64,000 nt of DNA, taken from a bacterium. GTDB taxonomy: Bacteria > Krumholzibacteriota > Krumholzibacteriia > LZORAL124-64-63. A program made the translations under genes and the position numbers. Below the pieces are notes generated by a model. That model was not told where the DNA came from, did no database searches, and saw nothing but the letters and a program-made list of their open reading frames with translations. Positions 17,425-27,059 of the stretch are shown here, piece by piece (within the stretch, counting starts at the first letter, position 1; the number at the start of each line of letters is the position of its first letter). The stretch covers positions 1-64,000 of the forward strand of contig JAAEOA010000204.1 of the NCBI GenBank assembly GCA_024223715.1. Reading direction: 5' to 3'.

Positions 17425-18410
17425 TAACCGCCGATCACGCTCTCCCGAGCCAAACTCGCTGCGCCTCTGGCTGCAGAAAGTGGGCCCAACTCAGCTTGCA
17501 CAATAGGTACATGACGAGCCTCTTCAGCCAAAACCAATTGAGGAACTATTCCGCGACAGGAATCCAGGATAAGATCTCCGGCCTGAGCCACGCCTCCACC
17601 GATGATAATTTTTTCCGGATCCAATAAATTAACCAGATTACCAATGGCACAACCCAAACGATGCCCCACCTCGGTAAATAAAGCCCGGGAAGCAGCATCT
17701 CCATCTTCAGCTAATTGGCTCAAATGGTGAGGTGAAAGGCTATCGCCTTTTTCTGCCACCAGAAGCGCCAAAGCAGTATCTTGATTTTCGACCCGGGCCA
17801 AAAGACGAGCCTGCTTAAGAATGGCCACACTGCCAGCCCATGCTTCCAGGCATCCCACCCCCCCACAAGTGCAAGTGGGGCCCGAAGGGTCCAGCACCAT
17901 GTGGCCAATTTCAGCGGCCCCATGGTGGGCCCCGGTCAAGAGCTCTCCATTAAGCAGAATTCCACCTCCCACACCGGTTCCCAAAGCAATCATCACCAGA
18001 TTTTCACAATCGCGTCCTGCGCCAAGACGATACTCACCGTAAAGGGCGCCGTTGACGTCATTGGTTACAACAGTGGGTTTGTCGGAAAATTCATTGGCCA
18101 GAATTCTTTTTAGATTGTTCCCTTCCCAGCCAAGAAGGTTGGGCGAGCGCCCCAGATTGCCGGAATTTGGGTTTACAATTCCCGCACAGGCCAAACCTAC
18201 CGCCTGCAAATTTGCGAATGGTCCTTTACCGACTTGAACCGTGGGAGCCATCTTTTCAGCCACTTCTATGGCCAAGCGCGCGATGGTTTTTTTGCTGCTC
18301 GTCGGGTCGGTGATCACTTCACCATGATGCAGCAGACTTCCATCGGAATCGGTGAGGGCATACTTCAGACCAGTTCCACCGGCATCGGCACCCAAATAGT
18401 ATTCAACCAC
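17424..18410 (-). CDS. ROK-family sugar kinase (glucokinase-like)
   Basis: 328 residues. The ATP loop is LGADAGGTGLKYAL (about 4-17). The sugar-binding region has GALYGEYRLGAGRDCENLVM and GTGVGGGILLNGEL. The ROK zinc motif CTCGGVGCLEAWAG is complete and preceded by the conserved His of EIGHMVLD. Activity on glucose is the usual family role; N-acetylmannosamine or another hexose cannot be excluded. There is no helix-turn-helix, so it is a kinase rather than a ROK repressor. The start is GTG, 7 nt after AAGGAG. It is coupled to lptD (TAATG) and follows folC by 13 bp. Confidence 0.9.
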   Translation of the reverse strand: MVEYYLGADAGGTGLKYALTDSDGSLLHHGEVITDPTSSKKTIARLAIEVAEKMAPTVQVGKGPFANLQAVGLACAGIVNPNSGNLGRSPNLLGWEGNNLKRILANEFSDKPTVVTNDVNGALYGEYRLGAGRDCENLVMIALGTGVGGGILLNGELLTGAHHGAAEIGHMVLDPSGPTCTCGGVGCLEAWAGSVAILKQARLLARVENQDTALALLVAEKGDSLSPHHLSQLAEDGDAASRALFTEVGHRLGCAIGNLVNLLDPEKIIIGGGVAQAGDLILDSCRGIVPQLVLAEEARHVPIVQAELGPLSAARGAASLARESVIGG

Positions 18411-18423
18411 CAGAAACTCCTTT

Positions 18424-19884
18424 TCAGGTTTTTTGACAAAAATGAGCCAACGACTTTTCCGCCAATCCTTCCAATCGGGTCATTTCCAAATTATGAAAAC
18501 CCAATTTGTGCATTGTTTCAGCAACCATAAAGCAACTGCCGGTAACCAGCACCCGGTCATCGGTTTTCAGGTTCTTTGCCAGCCAAAGCAAAGCAGAGGC
18601 CAGATCTGGAGCGACTAACCCCAAAAGGCCCGGTTCCCACTCCTCGGACATAGCACCGGTGCCAATACCCCAGGCTTCGAGCAGGGTGGCCAGCTCCGCA
18701 GCGGTTCGGCTTCGGGGAATAGAAACCGGTGCGGCCAGAATAAGATCGAACCCAGCAAAGCCATCGGCAGGCATTTTTTCCAGTTCCTTGTTATGCATGG
18801 CCCCAAAGAACACGATGCGCCGACCCGAACATTTATCGGTTTTGAAATGAGCTAAAGCCCCGTTCAAAGCCTGTTCGTTATGGGCGGTATCAAAAACAAA
18901 ATCTGGATTCCGCAGGAAACTCTGGTACCGACCCGGTAGAAAAAGATTCCCCAAAGATTGGGAAATATCTGCAGGCAGAAGGCGTTGGTCCTTTATTTTC
19001 TGCAATTCGGTTAACGCCAACAGAGCCAGAGCCACATTACGTCTCATGCTTGATGCACCAAGATCCGGGAGATTCGGATAAAAATTTTCCCGCAGAGCCA
19101 AATCCCAGGGTTTGGCCGTTCCCGTATCTGATGAGGCCGGCCAATTGGCCAGCTCATCCAGGAAATAGACCGGATTGCCCTGAGTTACGGCCGTTTGGAA
19201 AACCTGAAAGCGCAAATCCGGATCCACTCCGCAAAAGAGTGGTGTTTTGTTTTTCAACAGACCCAGTTTTTCTGCTGCAATTTCTTCCCGCGTATTTCCC
19301 AGAATTGCCTCATGGTCCAGGCCCACAGTTGTCAGAAGAATAGCTTCGGCTGGTAAAGCATTAGTGGCATCCAGCCGGCCACCGAGACCGGTTTCGCAAC
19401 AAAAGAAATCGGCTTTTTCTTCGTAAGCCACCTGCACTGCCAGGGCGGTCAGAGTTTCAAACCAGCTGGCTTCGTGTTTTTCGGTCAGGGGTTTGATGGC
19501 CTGCACACGACGGGCAAAATCGGCAGGGTCAATGGGTGCATCGTTAATGCAAATTCGTTCGTGCACATTCAACAAATGCGGACTCGTGAAAGTGACCACT
19601 TTATACCCTGCATCCATTAGCAGCTGGGCCAAAATTCGGGTGGTGCTGCCTTTGCCATTGGTGCCGGCCGTTACCAGAGTTCGCAGCTTTTTTTCAGGAT
19701 TGCCCAGGCCTGACAGCAAAGCTTCAATACGAAGCAAGCCAGGTCTAATGCCAAATCGGTTCAAGCTGAAAAGCCAGCCAGTGGGTTCGTCGTAAGCGAC
19801 AAAAGGAGGGGCCAGATCCACGCCCACCCCGGGTTCGCCGGGGTGGGATTGTGAATTTTCAGGGCGGGGATTTCCCAGCGACAT
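18424..19884 (-). CDS. folC: Folylpolyglutamate synthase / dihydrofolate synthase
   Basis: 486 residues, Mur-ligase family. The ATP loop is TAGTNGKGSTTRILA and the family segment FTSPHLLNVHERICIN follows. The Mg/omega region is CCETGLGGRLDATNAL, and TTVGLDHEAILGNT is also typical. The C-terminal domain has PGRYQSFLRNPDFVFDTAHN and the catalytic GAMHNKELEKM-type stretch. It adds glutamate to (dihydro)folates. An N-terminal extension of about 35 residues before the standard start is unusual and Pro/Gly-rich. The spacing of 7 bp to accD fits the accD-folC gene order seen in many bacteria. Confidence 0.93.
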   Translation of the reverse strand: MSLGNPRPENSQSHPGEPGVGVDLAPPFVAYDEPTGWLFSLNRFGIRPGLLRIEALLSGLGNPEKKLRTLVTAGTNGKGSTTRILAQLLMDAGYKVVTFTSPHLLNVHERICINDAPIDPADFARRVQAIKPLTEKHEASWFETLTALAVQVAYEEKADFFCCETGLGGRLDATNALPAEAILLTTVGLDHEAILGNTREEIAAEKLGLLKNKTPLFCGVDPDLRFQVFQTAVTQGNPVYFLDELANWPASSDTGTAKPWDLALRENFYPNLPDLGASSMRRNVALALLALTELQKIKDQRLLPADISQSLGNLFLPGRYQSFLRNPDFVFDTAHNEQALNGALAHFKTDKCSGRRIVFFGAMHNKELEKMPADGFAGFDLILAAPVSIPRSRTAAELATLLEAWGIGTGAMSEEWEPGLLGLVAPDLASALLWLAKNLKTDDRVLVTGSCFMVAETMHKLGFHNLEMTRLEGLAEKSLAHFCQKT

Positions 19885-19891
19885 TTTTTAA

Positions 19892-20773
19892 TCAACCCCG
19901 GGGAGGACGCCGAACAGAAACATCCCGGCCGTCAACAAACCAGTGCAAAGTGCGTTCGAGGTTCTTTTTCAGATCCTTGCGCTCGCTAATAAAATCGACC
20001 ATGCCGTGGTCTTTCAAAAATTCAGAAGACTGAAAACCTTCCGGCAGATCGCCGCCAATGGTTTGCTTAATAACCCTGGGACCGGCAAAACCGATCAGGG
20101 CACCTGGCTCGGCAATGTTGATATCACCAAGGGTGGCATAACTGGCGGTCACTCCACCGGTTGTAGGGTGAGTCAGCAAACTGATGAAAGGAATGCCTTC
20201 GTTGCGCAACCGAGCCAGCACAGCGCTGGTCTTGGCCATTTGCATTAATGAGAGCAAACTTTCCTGCATGCGTGCACCACCACTGCGGCTCAAAATTAAA
20301 GCCGATTCGCGGTGTTTCAAACTGTCCAGCAAAGCCCGGGCAATTTTTTCACCTACGACCGAGCCCATGCTGCCGCCCATGTATGAAAAATCCATGATGG
20401 CAACCGAAACCGGAATCAGACCAATTTGCGCCCGTCCGGTGACCACCGCATCTTCTTTTCCGGTTTTTTTGTGCGACGCTTTAATGCGATCTTTGTAACG
20501 CTTGGAATCTTTGAATTCCAGAGCATCGACACTGGTCAACCCGGTATGAGTTTCCTGCCAGGATCCCTCATCAAAAAGCAAGTTGATGAACTGCTCGGTG
20601 GTGAAAGGTAAATGATGATTGCAACTGCCACACACCCACAGGTTTCGATCCAATTCTTTATGGTACAGAACCTCGGAACAATTGGGGCACTTGCGCCACA
20701 AATTATCGGGTATGTCTTTTTTCTGACTGGCCAGGGATCTGATCCCTTTTGCCGCTTCTGTCAACCAGGACAA
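19892..20773 (-). CDS. accD: Acetyl-CoA carboxylase carboxyltransferase subunit beta
   Basis: 293 residues. The N-terminal zinc ribbon has Cys29, Cys32, Cys48 and Cys51 (WRKCPNCSEVLY...WVCGSCNHHL). The crotonase-like carboxyltransferase core has SGGARMQESLLSLMQMAKTS, HPTTGGVTASYATLGDI and GFAGPRVIKQTIG. It forms malonyl-CoA with AccA, which is not in the window. The start is TTG, 6 nt after AAGGAG, giving MSWLTEAAKGIR. The 150 bp in front is the largest gap in the operon and could hold an internal promoter. Confidence 0.96.
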   Translation of the reverse strand: MSWLTEAAKGIRSLASQKKDIPDNLWRKCPNCSEVLYHKELDRNLWVCGSCNHHLPFTTEQFINLLFDEGSWQETHTGLTSVDALEFKDSKRYKDRIKASHKKTGKEDAVVTGRAQIGLIPVSVAIMDFSYMGGSMGSVVGEKIARALLDSLKHRESALILSRSGGARMQESLLSLMQMAKTSAVLARLRNEGIPFISLLTHPTTGGVTASYATLGDINIAEPGALIGFAGPRVIKQTIGGDLPEGFQSSEFLKDHGMVDFISERKDLKKNLERTLHWFVDGRDVSVRRPPRG

Positions 20774-20923
20774 GGTAGTCTCCTTAAAAAATTCCCAAAA
20801 TCAGTTTTGACGGGTCTAAGTTAGCCTTTCAGGTCCCATCCAGACAACCCTTTTGTTGAATGAGGCCCAAAGGCGTTGCTTTTTCCATAGTCACCCAAAG
20901 GCACCGATTGGCCGGAAAAGGCC

Positions 20924-21403
20924 CTATTTAGCCAGAATATCGGCACAGGAGGCTGTCATAATGACGGCATCTTCCCCATTGTCCTGATAATAACCTGGCC
21001 TGAGACCCGTTTCGGCGAAGCCGTGCCGCACATAGAAACCACGGGCTCCATGATTGCTTTGACGAACCTCCAGAGTGATTTCCTCCTGTCCGCCCTGCAC
21101 CGCCATGGCGGTCGAAGCCAACAATAGTGCTGTTCCCACTCCTTGTCGCAAGCACTCCGGATCGGTGGCAATATTCAGAATGTGAACCTGGTCCACCACA
21201 CGCCAAGCCATCAGGTATCCCACCAGCTTGCCATCTTTTTCAGCCACTAACGGAATTCGCATTTTGTCGCAATGCAATTCCCCATAAATAGCTTCAGGGC
21301 TCCAGGGATCATCGAAGGCGGCCACTTCCAAAAGAAAAACCGCAGCCAAATCGTCGGGACAAGCCGGGCGAATTTGCACTTCGTGGTTTTTTGCATTGCT
21401 CAC
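20924..21403 (-). CDS. rimI: Ribosomal-protein-alanine N-acetyltransferase (RimI-like)
   Basis: 159 residues, GNAT fold. Typical segments are FLLEVAAFDDPWSPEAIYGEL, GYLMAWRVVDQVHILNIATD and the acetyl-CoA loop RQGVGTALLLAS. The C-terminal part EVRQSNHGARGFYVRHGF and GLRPGYYQDNGEDAVIM is characteristic of RimI. The start is GTG overlapping the stop of tsaB as GTGA. Its place next to tsaB and tsaE matches the common tsaE-tsaB-rimI arrangement. Confidence 0.92.
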   Translation of the reverse strand: MSNAKNHEVQIRPACPDDLAAVFLLEVAAFDDPWSPEAIYGELHCDKMRIPLVAEKDGKLVGYLMAWRVVDQVHILNIATDPECLRQGVGTALLLASTAMAVQGGQEEITLEVRQSNHGARGFYVRHGFAETGLRPGYYQDNGEDAVIMTASCADILAK

Positions 21404-22191
21404 GATTGTGACCGGCGACTCTGGTGTTCGCTCACTTCATCGCTGGGCCGTCGAGGAGTCAAATCAAGATTCTTGTTCAACTCCGCATCGCTCCGGCGCA
21501 AATATTGGGGAACCAGCTGAAAAGGATGAACCTCAGGCAACTGGTCTTGGGCCAAAGACATGGCACATGCCAGAGTTCGGGCGGTGGCTGGATGAGCAGC
21601 GGTCCAGTGGCGCAATTTTGGTAACCCGGCACTGACCAGCTCCGGTCGCAGGGAGTCGCCTTCACCTAATAATATTGCCGTGCCATCACCTCCATAAACC
21701 GGGGCATCGCAATCGGGAAGGATGTTCAGGATTTTTTCCCACCAGTCGTTGCCACTGAAAGCCTGGGGAGCGGCCAACTCCTGGAGCCAATAACCCTTTC
21801 GCTTGTAAATTCCACAAAATACTTCCCGACGCCGTGCATCGAGACAAGGAACTGCGTAGTCGGCATCCGGATGATCTTCCAGGAGTGCCGCAGCCATGGC
21901 TTCCATGGTGCTGACAGCAATCAAAGGACAACCCAGACCGTAGGCCAGTCCTTTGGCTGTGGCCACGCCAATTCGCAAACCAGTAAAACTGCCTGGCCCC
22001 ATGGTGATGCCAATGCCATCCAGATCCTGTTGTGTGCGATTGTTGTCCGCCAGTATTTCCTGCACGACTTGCAAAAGGGCATCGGCATAACTGCCCATCA
22101 CATTTAAGGGGCGATATTGCAGAAGTTTGCCATCTTCGGCCAGGGCAAATCGGCCCCAGGGGGTGGCTGTATCAAAGGCCAGGGTAAGCAA
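21400..22191 (-). CDS. tsaB: tRNA threonylcarbamoyladenosine biosynthesis protein TsaB
   Basis: 263 residues from the TTG at 22191, 7 nt after CGGAG. The open frame continues far upstream inside tsaE, but those residues are not TsaB-like. The N-terminus LTLAFDTATPWG and the stretch DGIGITMGPGSFTGLRIGVATAKGLAYGL are diagnostic of TsaB, an inactive ASKHA paralogue. It pairs with TsaD in t6A tRNA modification; tsaD is not visible here. The C-terminal part is longer than usual for TsaB (about 220-240 residues). It overlaps rimI by GTGA. Confidence 0.94.
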   Translation of the reverse strand: MLTLAFDTATPWGRFALAEDGKLLQYRPLNVMGSYADALLQVVQEILADNNRTQQDLDGIGITMGPGSFTGLRIGVATAKGLAYGLGCPLIAVSTMEAMAAALLEDHPDADYAVPCLDARRREVFCGIYKRKGYWLQELAAPQAFSGNDWWEKILNILPDCDAPVYGGDGTAILLGEGDSLRPELVSAGLPKLRHWTAAHPATARTLACAMSLAQDQLPEVHPFQLVPQYLRRSDAELNKNLDLTPRRPSDEVSEHQSRRSQS

Positions 22192-22195
22192 TGAT

Positions 22196-22762
22196 CTACT
22201 CCGGTTTTTGGGGATGTGTTTCCACGATCCCGTCGCTTGTGGAAAAGTTCTGAAAAAGGTCCCGCCATGGCTCTGGAATTTCCGGCACCCCGCGCAAATG
22301 CCAGGTCCTTGTGTCTGCAGTTTCTCCAGGCAGAGAAAGCAATTCCACCCTTGGTTCATGAGGGCCCAATTCCGGCAATATTGGCTCGGGCCATTCAATC
22401 AGAGCAATGGCCCGCCGACTGAAAACTTCATCCAGAATGTGGGGAACGCCAATGTCGTCCAACTCGTGTTCAGGCTCCACCCGATAGAAATCCAGGTGGT
22501 GCACCAAAAAGGGAGAACCACTGTACGTATTGACCAAAGTAAAGGTGGGAGAAACAACTTCCTCGTCCAGATTCAAACCCGAACACAATCCCTGACTGAA
22601 GCAGGTTTTGCCTGCACCCAAAGGACCATACAAAAGAATGATTTCTCCACCAGAAAGAAGATCGGCAACTGCCCGCCCCAAAGCCAAAGTCTGGTCTGGT
22701 CCCTGCACGGTCAATTTCACCGGAAAGTCTTCTGCTGGTGGTAAATTTTGATCGTGCAACAT
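22196..22762 (-). CDS. tsaE: tRNA threonylcarbamoyladenosine biosynthesis ATPase TsaE
   Basis: 188 residues. Walker A is LLYGPLGAGKTCFSQGL, switch-like VSPTFTLVNTY follows, then the family's HHLDFYRV and IEWPE. TsaE binds and resets the TsaB-TsaD complex in t6A synthesis. A Pro-rich C-terminal tail of about 40 residues is extra. The stop is 5 bp from the tsaB start, and the ATG is 4 bp after porX. Confidence 0.95.
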   Translation of the reverse strand: MLHDQNLPPAEDFPVKLTVQGPDQTLALGRAVADLLSGGEIILLYGPLGAGKTCFSQGLCSGLNLDEEVVSPTFTLVNTYSGSPFLVHHLDFYRVEPEHELDDIGVPHILDEVFSRRAIALIEWPEPILPELGPHEPRVELLSLPGETADTRTWHLRGVPEIPEPWRDLFQNFSTSDGIVETHPQKPE

Positions 22763-22766
22763 TAAT

Positions 22767-24332
22767 TTACCTCGGCCGCAAAACCAGGAAAGGACAAATC
22801 ATTTCTTCCAGGCTAATGCCCCCGTGCTGGAAACTATCCCGATACAACCTCTCGTATTCATGAAAGTTGGTAGGATACACAAGGTAGAAATTCTCAGTGG
22901 TGATGGCATAATTTTCAATAGTGGACTCTGCTGGCAGACGATAATCCTTGGGATTTTTCATGAGCAGAATGCGGTCATCTTCAGCTCCCAGATTGTCTCC
23001 AAATTTATACCGAACATTGCTGCTGGTATCGCGGTTTCCACGAATTTTCATACTGCGGGAACACATCATGGAACCATGATCGGTTGTCAAAATTACGGTG
23101 CAATCACGGCGGGCCAAACTCTTCATAATGCTGTACAAATTGGAATGCTCAAACCAAGTGCGCATGAGAGTTCGGAAAGCAGCTTCATCCGGAGCCAGTT
23201 CCTTGAGAATGCGGTTCTGACTGCGACCATGAGCCATAATGTCAAGGAAGTTATAAACCGCAGCCACAAGACGGGTATCGCCCATGCTGCCCAAATTTCG
23301 GTGCAACGGATCAATGTCCCGCTCATCGGCAATTTTAAAATACTGACAACTTCCTGAAGCGGCACTGCCCACTCGTTTGAGCAACTCATTGAGTAATTCG
23401 GCCTCAAAAGCGTTGCGGCTGCCTTCGTGGTTCCCCTGCCGCCAGAATTTGGGATAACCTTCAGCAATATCCTGCGGATACAGACCGGCAAAAAGGGCAT
23501 TGCGGGCATAAGGTGTTGCCGTTGGCAGCATCGACCAATAACTTTTGCGGTCCAAATGAAAGAAGGGCTCCAGCAATGGCTCAATCATGCGCACCTGATC
23601 CATACGCATGCAATCAATGGTGATCCAGAAAACCTGCCGGCTGCGTTGAATTTCCGGCTCGATCATTTTTTCGAAAACCCGGGGACTGAACATGGGGACA
23701 TTTTCATCCAGCGCTTCTGGGTCTGTGTGAATCCAGTCGCGATAGTTTTCTCTTACATATTTCCCAAAAGCCAGATTGGCGGCCGACAGTTGCTCCGATT
23801 GGGTTTCCAGCAAACCGTGGTCGCTGTACTGATACAAATCCATGCCCCAATTGACCAGATCGGCGTAGATGTTTTCCCAGGCCTTCGGGTTTTTTGCCTG
23901 GGCAATTCGGTCCGTCACAGCCATAAAATTGCTCATGTAATCGCGCGTAATTTCTTCGCCGGCCAGTTTGCGTGCTTCCACCTGGCGCTTCAGAGCAGAC
24001 AAGACCTGAATGGGGCTCACGGGCTTAACAAGGTAATCATCGATGCGTTTGCCAATGGCCCGGGTCATCAGGTCTTCAGCTTCACTTTTTGTAATCATAA
24101 TGACAGGAATGTTATGATCGATTTTTCGAATGCCCTCGAGGGTTTCAAGTCCGCCCATGCCGGGCATCATTTCGTCTAGCAGAACTGCATCAAAATCTTT
24201 TTCTTCGAGCACTGCCAGAGCATCTCGCCCATTGGTCACTCCTTCAACATTGTATCCTTTTTCACCCAGATACATGGAGTGAGACCGCAGCTCTTCAATA
24301 TTGTCATCAACCCAGAGAATTTTATAAGCCAT
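22767..24332 (-). CDS. porX: PorX-type response regulator with PglZ (alkaline-phosphatase-like) domain
   Basis: 521 residues. A receiver with acidic pocket Asp9/Asp10, phospho-acceptor Asp53 (AVLLDEMMPG) and KP (DDYLVKPVSP) is followed by a helical linker. From about residue 225 comes a PglZ domain: VFWITIDCMRMDQ (metal Asp), SMLPTATPYARNALFAG (catalytic Thr) and LTTDHGSMM (metal Asp-His). In Bacteroidota PorX controls the type IX secretion system and its PglZ domain degrades nucleotides; a similar role here is inference. ATG 7 nt after AAGGAG. It follows the sensor kinase by 30 bp, and tsaE follows closely. Confidence 0.93.
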   Translation of the reverse strand: MAYKILWVDDNIEELRSHSMYLGEKGYNVEGVTNGRDALAVLEEKDFDAVLLDEMMPGMGGLETLEGIRKIDHNIPVIMITKSEAEDLMTRAIGKRIDDYLVKPVSPIQVLSALKRQVEARKLAGEEITRDYMSNFMAVTDRIAQAKNPKAWENIYADLVNWGMDLYQYSDHGLLETQSEQLSAANLAFGKYVRENYRDWIHTDPEALDENVPMFSPRVFEKMIEPEIQRSRQVFWITIDCMRMDQVRMIEPLLEPFFHLDRKSYWSMLPTATPYARNALFAGLYPQDIAEGYPKFWRQGNHEGSRNAFEAELLNELLKRVGSAASGSCQYFKIADERDIDPLHRNLGSMGDTRLVAAVYNFLDIMAHGRSQNRILKELAPDEAAFRTLMRTWFEHSNLYSIMKSLARRDCTVILTTDHGSMMCSRSMKIRGNRDTSSNVRYKFGDNLGAEDDRILLMKNPKDYRLPAESTIENYAITTENFYLVYPTNFHEYERLYRDSFQHGGISLEEMICPFLVLRPR

Positions 24333-24362
24333 GCTGCACTCCTTATTAGAAATTTTTTGCCG

Positions 24363-25625
24363 TTAAGATGTTTCAAAACCAGCTGATTCCGCCGCCGGTA
24401 ATAAGACCTGAAACGTTGTTCCATGGCTGCTGGTACTCTCGACGGTTATGCGACCCTGATGATAATCCGTTACAATTCTTTTGACCAGCGCCAGCCCCAT
24501 TCCCCATCCACGTTTCTTGGTGGTGAATCCCGGTTCGAAGATTTTGTTCCCCACACGTGACGGAATGCCCCGGCCTGTGTCCGAAACCTGAATGCGAACA
24601 CCACCGGAATCGTCGTCGTCAATGCGAACGGTGATGGTCCCTTTGCCGTCAATCAGAGCATCAATACCGTTTTTTATCAGATTCTCAAGGACCCAACCCA
24701 ACAAATCCCGGTTGTACAGCACAGCCACCGTGGCCCGACCTTCACGGCGAAGCTGCACTCTCCCGCCCAAATGTGGCAGGCGCTTTTGAAAGTACTCCAC
24801 CGATTCGTCCACCAGCAGGTTCAGGTCTTCGTCATGCAATTGGGGCATGGAGCCAATTTGACTGAACCGGGCAGAAATCATGCTCAGGCGATCCACATCG
24901 CGGTTCAGCTCAATCATGACTTCCTGATTTTTGCCCACCTTGTCTTCAAGCAAAGCCAACCATCCCATAATGGACGTCAGCGGGGTGCCCAGCTGATGGG
25001 CTGTTTCTTTTGCCATTCCTGCAAAAAGTGCCTGCTGTTGGGCATTTTTTCTATTCTGCAAGGCCCAGACAATGAGCAGAAAAAACAAAGCCATCACCAT
25101 GAGCTCAAGGTAAGGCATTATTCGCAGGCGTTGACTCAGGGCTGACCGGCCATAATGAAGAGTACCCAGGCGCTTGCCACCCTCATCTACAATGGCAAAG
25201 GGCTCCTGTTGCATATCGTAAGCTTCAGCCAGAGATAATATTTCCAGTATTATGGGGTTCTTGGAATTATTGAGTTCCTTGTTGCTCAGAACCTGATAGT
25301 CGGGCAGCGGAATTCCAATGACCGAAGCATTCCACATAACGGGACGTCCAGAATTATCGGTCATAATGAAAGGCACTTCGTTTTCATTGATGATCTCAAT
25401 AATGGGCATGATTTCTTCAATATTCTGGGCAGAAAACAGCCGGCTGGCCACTCCCGATAAAAGCTGAGTGGTCAGAAAGCTTTGACGTTCCACACTCTTG
25501 GAAACCTTAATCGTAAAGATGGTTGTTGCCACCACAATGCTCAGGCTACCCAGAAGCAGGTAGACGTTAAAGACATACCGCTTGCGCAGCCAGGGAATTC
25601 CGGTTTGCCAGATCCTGTTGAACAT
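24363..25625 (-). CDS. Membrane sensor histidine kinase, likely partner of PorX
   Basis: 420 residues. Transmembrane helix at about 22-42 (YLLLGSLSIVVATTIF), a ~130-residue extracytoplasmic sensor, a second helix at about 172-190 (LMVMALFFLLIVWAL). The phospho-His box is AGMAKETAHQLGTPLTSIMG. The ATPase has N-box ENLIKNGIDALIDG, DTGRGIP and GWGMGLALVKRI. The H-box form 'KETAHQLGTPLTS' is the type found in Bacteroidota kinases near PorX-like regulators. It begins right after the serS stop and precedes porX by 30 bp, so a cognate pair is likely (inference). Confidence 0.9.
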   Translation of the reverse strand: MFNRIWQTGIPWLRKRYVFNVYLLLGSLSIVVATTIFTIKVSKSVERQSFLTTQLLSGVASRLFSAQNIEEIMPIIEIINENEVPFIMTDNSGRPVMWNASVIGIPLPDYQVLSNKELNNSKNPIILEILSLAEAYDMQQEPFAIVDEGGKRLGTLHYGRSALSQRLRIMPYLELMVMALFFLLIVWALQNRKNAQQQALFAGMAKETAHQLGTPLTSIMGWLALLEDKVGKNQEVMIELNRDVDRLSMISARFSQIGSMPQLHDEDLNLLVDESVEYFQKRLPHLGGRVQLRREGRATVAVLYNRDLLGWVLENLIKNGIDALIDGKGTITVRIDDDDSGGVRIQVSDTGRGIPSRVGNKIFEPGFTTKKRGWGMGLALVKRIVTDYHQGRITVESTSSHGTTFQVLLPAAESAGFETS

Positions 25626-26885
25626 TTACTGAATAAACTCCGCCCCACCCATATAGGGCATCAGAACTTCGGGAATACGAATGCGGCCGTCGGCGGTTTG
25701 GTAATTTTCCATAATGGCTACCAAAACACGGGGCAAAGCCAGACCCGACCCGTTAATGGTGTGGACAAATCCCTTACGGCCCTCCCCTTTGAATCGAATA
25801 CCCGCACGGCGGGCCTGAAAATCGAGGAAGGTACTGCAGGAGGAAACTTCCAGCCAGGTTTTCACACCAGCGGAATAGACTTCCAGGTCGTAGCACTTGG
25901 CCGCGGCAAAGCTTAAGTCTCCAGTGGCCAGAGACAGAACCCGGTAAGGCAGGTTCAGTTTTTGCAACAACTCTTCGGCATTCGCAGTCAGGCTTTCCAA
26001 TTCATCCCATGAGGTTTCCGGATCAACAAATTTTACCATTTCCACTTTATTGAATTGGTGCATGCGCACCAGACCACGGGTATCGCGACCGGCAGCTCCG
26101 GCTTCACGGCGGAAGCACGGGGAAAAAGCTGTGTATTTGAGAGGCAGATCCGACAAATTCAGAGTTTCTTTCATGTGAACATTCGTCATGGTCACTTCGG
26201 CGGTGGGAATAAGAAATAACTCATCATCCCCCGCCTGATACATGTCATCTTCCAATTTAGGCAACTGACCAGTACCTGTCATGGCGGCCCGATTAGCCAA
26301 ATAAGGAATATTAAATTCGGTGTAACCCTGTTCCAGGTGCATATCCAGGAACCAGTTAATAAGCGCTCTTTCCAAGCGGGCTGCGCCACCGGAGAGAACG
26401 GAAAAACCACTGCCACTCATGCGACTGGCCCGGTCCGGGTGGAAAACACCCAGGTCTTCGCCAATTTCCCAATGGGGTTTCACTTCAAAATCATATTCTG
26501 CAGGCTCACCCCAGGTGCGTACTGTCTCGTTGTTTTCTTCGCCACCTTCGGGTGCGCTATCGTGAGGAATGTTGGGAATACGCAGATACAGCGTTTCCAC
26601 ATCTGCTTCCAGTTCTGTGGCCACAGCTTTCAGGCTTTTCACCTTGGCGGACACTTCTTTCATAGCCACAATGGCATCTGAGGCATCTTCCCCTGCTTTT
26701 TTCTTATCACTGATGGCGCGGTTGGCTTTATTAGCCTCGGCCTGGAGAGTTTCCATTTCCTGCAGGGCTTTGCGCCGCTCAGAATCTTTGGAATAATAGG
26801 CGTCAATGTCGACCGATTCGTTTTTCAGGGCCACAGCCCGGGTTACCAACTCCTGGTTTTCACGAAGAAATTTGCGATCCAGCAC
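25626..26885 (-). CDS. serS: Seryl-tRNA synthetase
   Basis: 419 residues, the usual length. The N-terminal ~110 residues form the antiparallel coiled-coil arm (SERRKALQEMETLQAEANKANRA). The class II core has motif 2 (FRREAGAAGRDTRGLVRMHQF) and motif 3 (GSGLALPRVLVAIMENYQ). The start is GTG 7 nt after AAGGGG. It is the first gene of the long minus-strand block that ends with lptD, divergent from pyrF across 174 bp. Confidence 0.96.
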   Translation of the reverse strand: MLDRKFLRENQELVTRAVALKNESVDIDAYYSKDSERRKALQEMETLQAEANKANRAISDKKKAGEDASDAIVAMKEVSAKVKSLKAVATELEADVETLYLRIPNIPHDSAPEGGEENNETVRTWGEPAEYDFEVKPHWEIGEDLGVFHPDRASRMSGSGFSVLSGGAARLERALINWFLDMHLEQGYTEFNIPYLANRAAMTGTGQLPKLEDDMYQAGDDELFLIPTAEVTMTNVHMKETLNLSDLPLKYTAFSPCFRREAGAAGRDTRGLVRMHQFNKVEMVKFVDPETSWDELESLTANAEELLQKLNLPYRVLSLATGDLSFAAAKCYDLEVYSAGVKTWLEVSSCSTFLDFQARRAGIRFKGEGRKGFVHTINGSGLALPRVLVAIMENYQTADGRIRIPEVLMPYMGGAEFIQ

Positions 26886-27059
26886 GACAAAACCCCTTAA
26901 TACGGTAAAATCAAAAATACAAGTGGCACAACAATAGGACGGGAATGCTGATTTTCTTCCGAAAAAAATTGCATTCCTTGGCCCTTACTGTTAGAAGATT
27001 AGTAGCAAACCGCCTGTAACGGCAAGGACAATCAACCCCAAACACTTTCGGGAAATTTC

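Noticed and set aside
22192-22398. N-terminal extension of TsaB
   Set aside because: It lies wholly inside tsaE in another frame, and the TTG at 22191 has a good ribosome site and gives the normal TsaB N-terminus.
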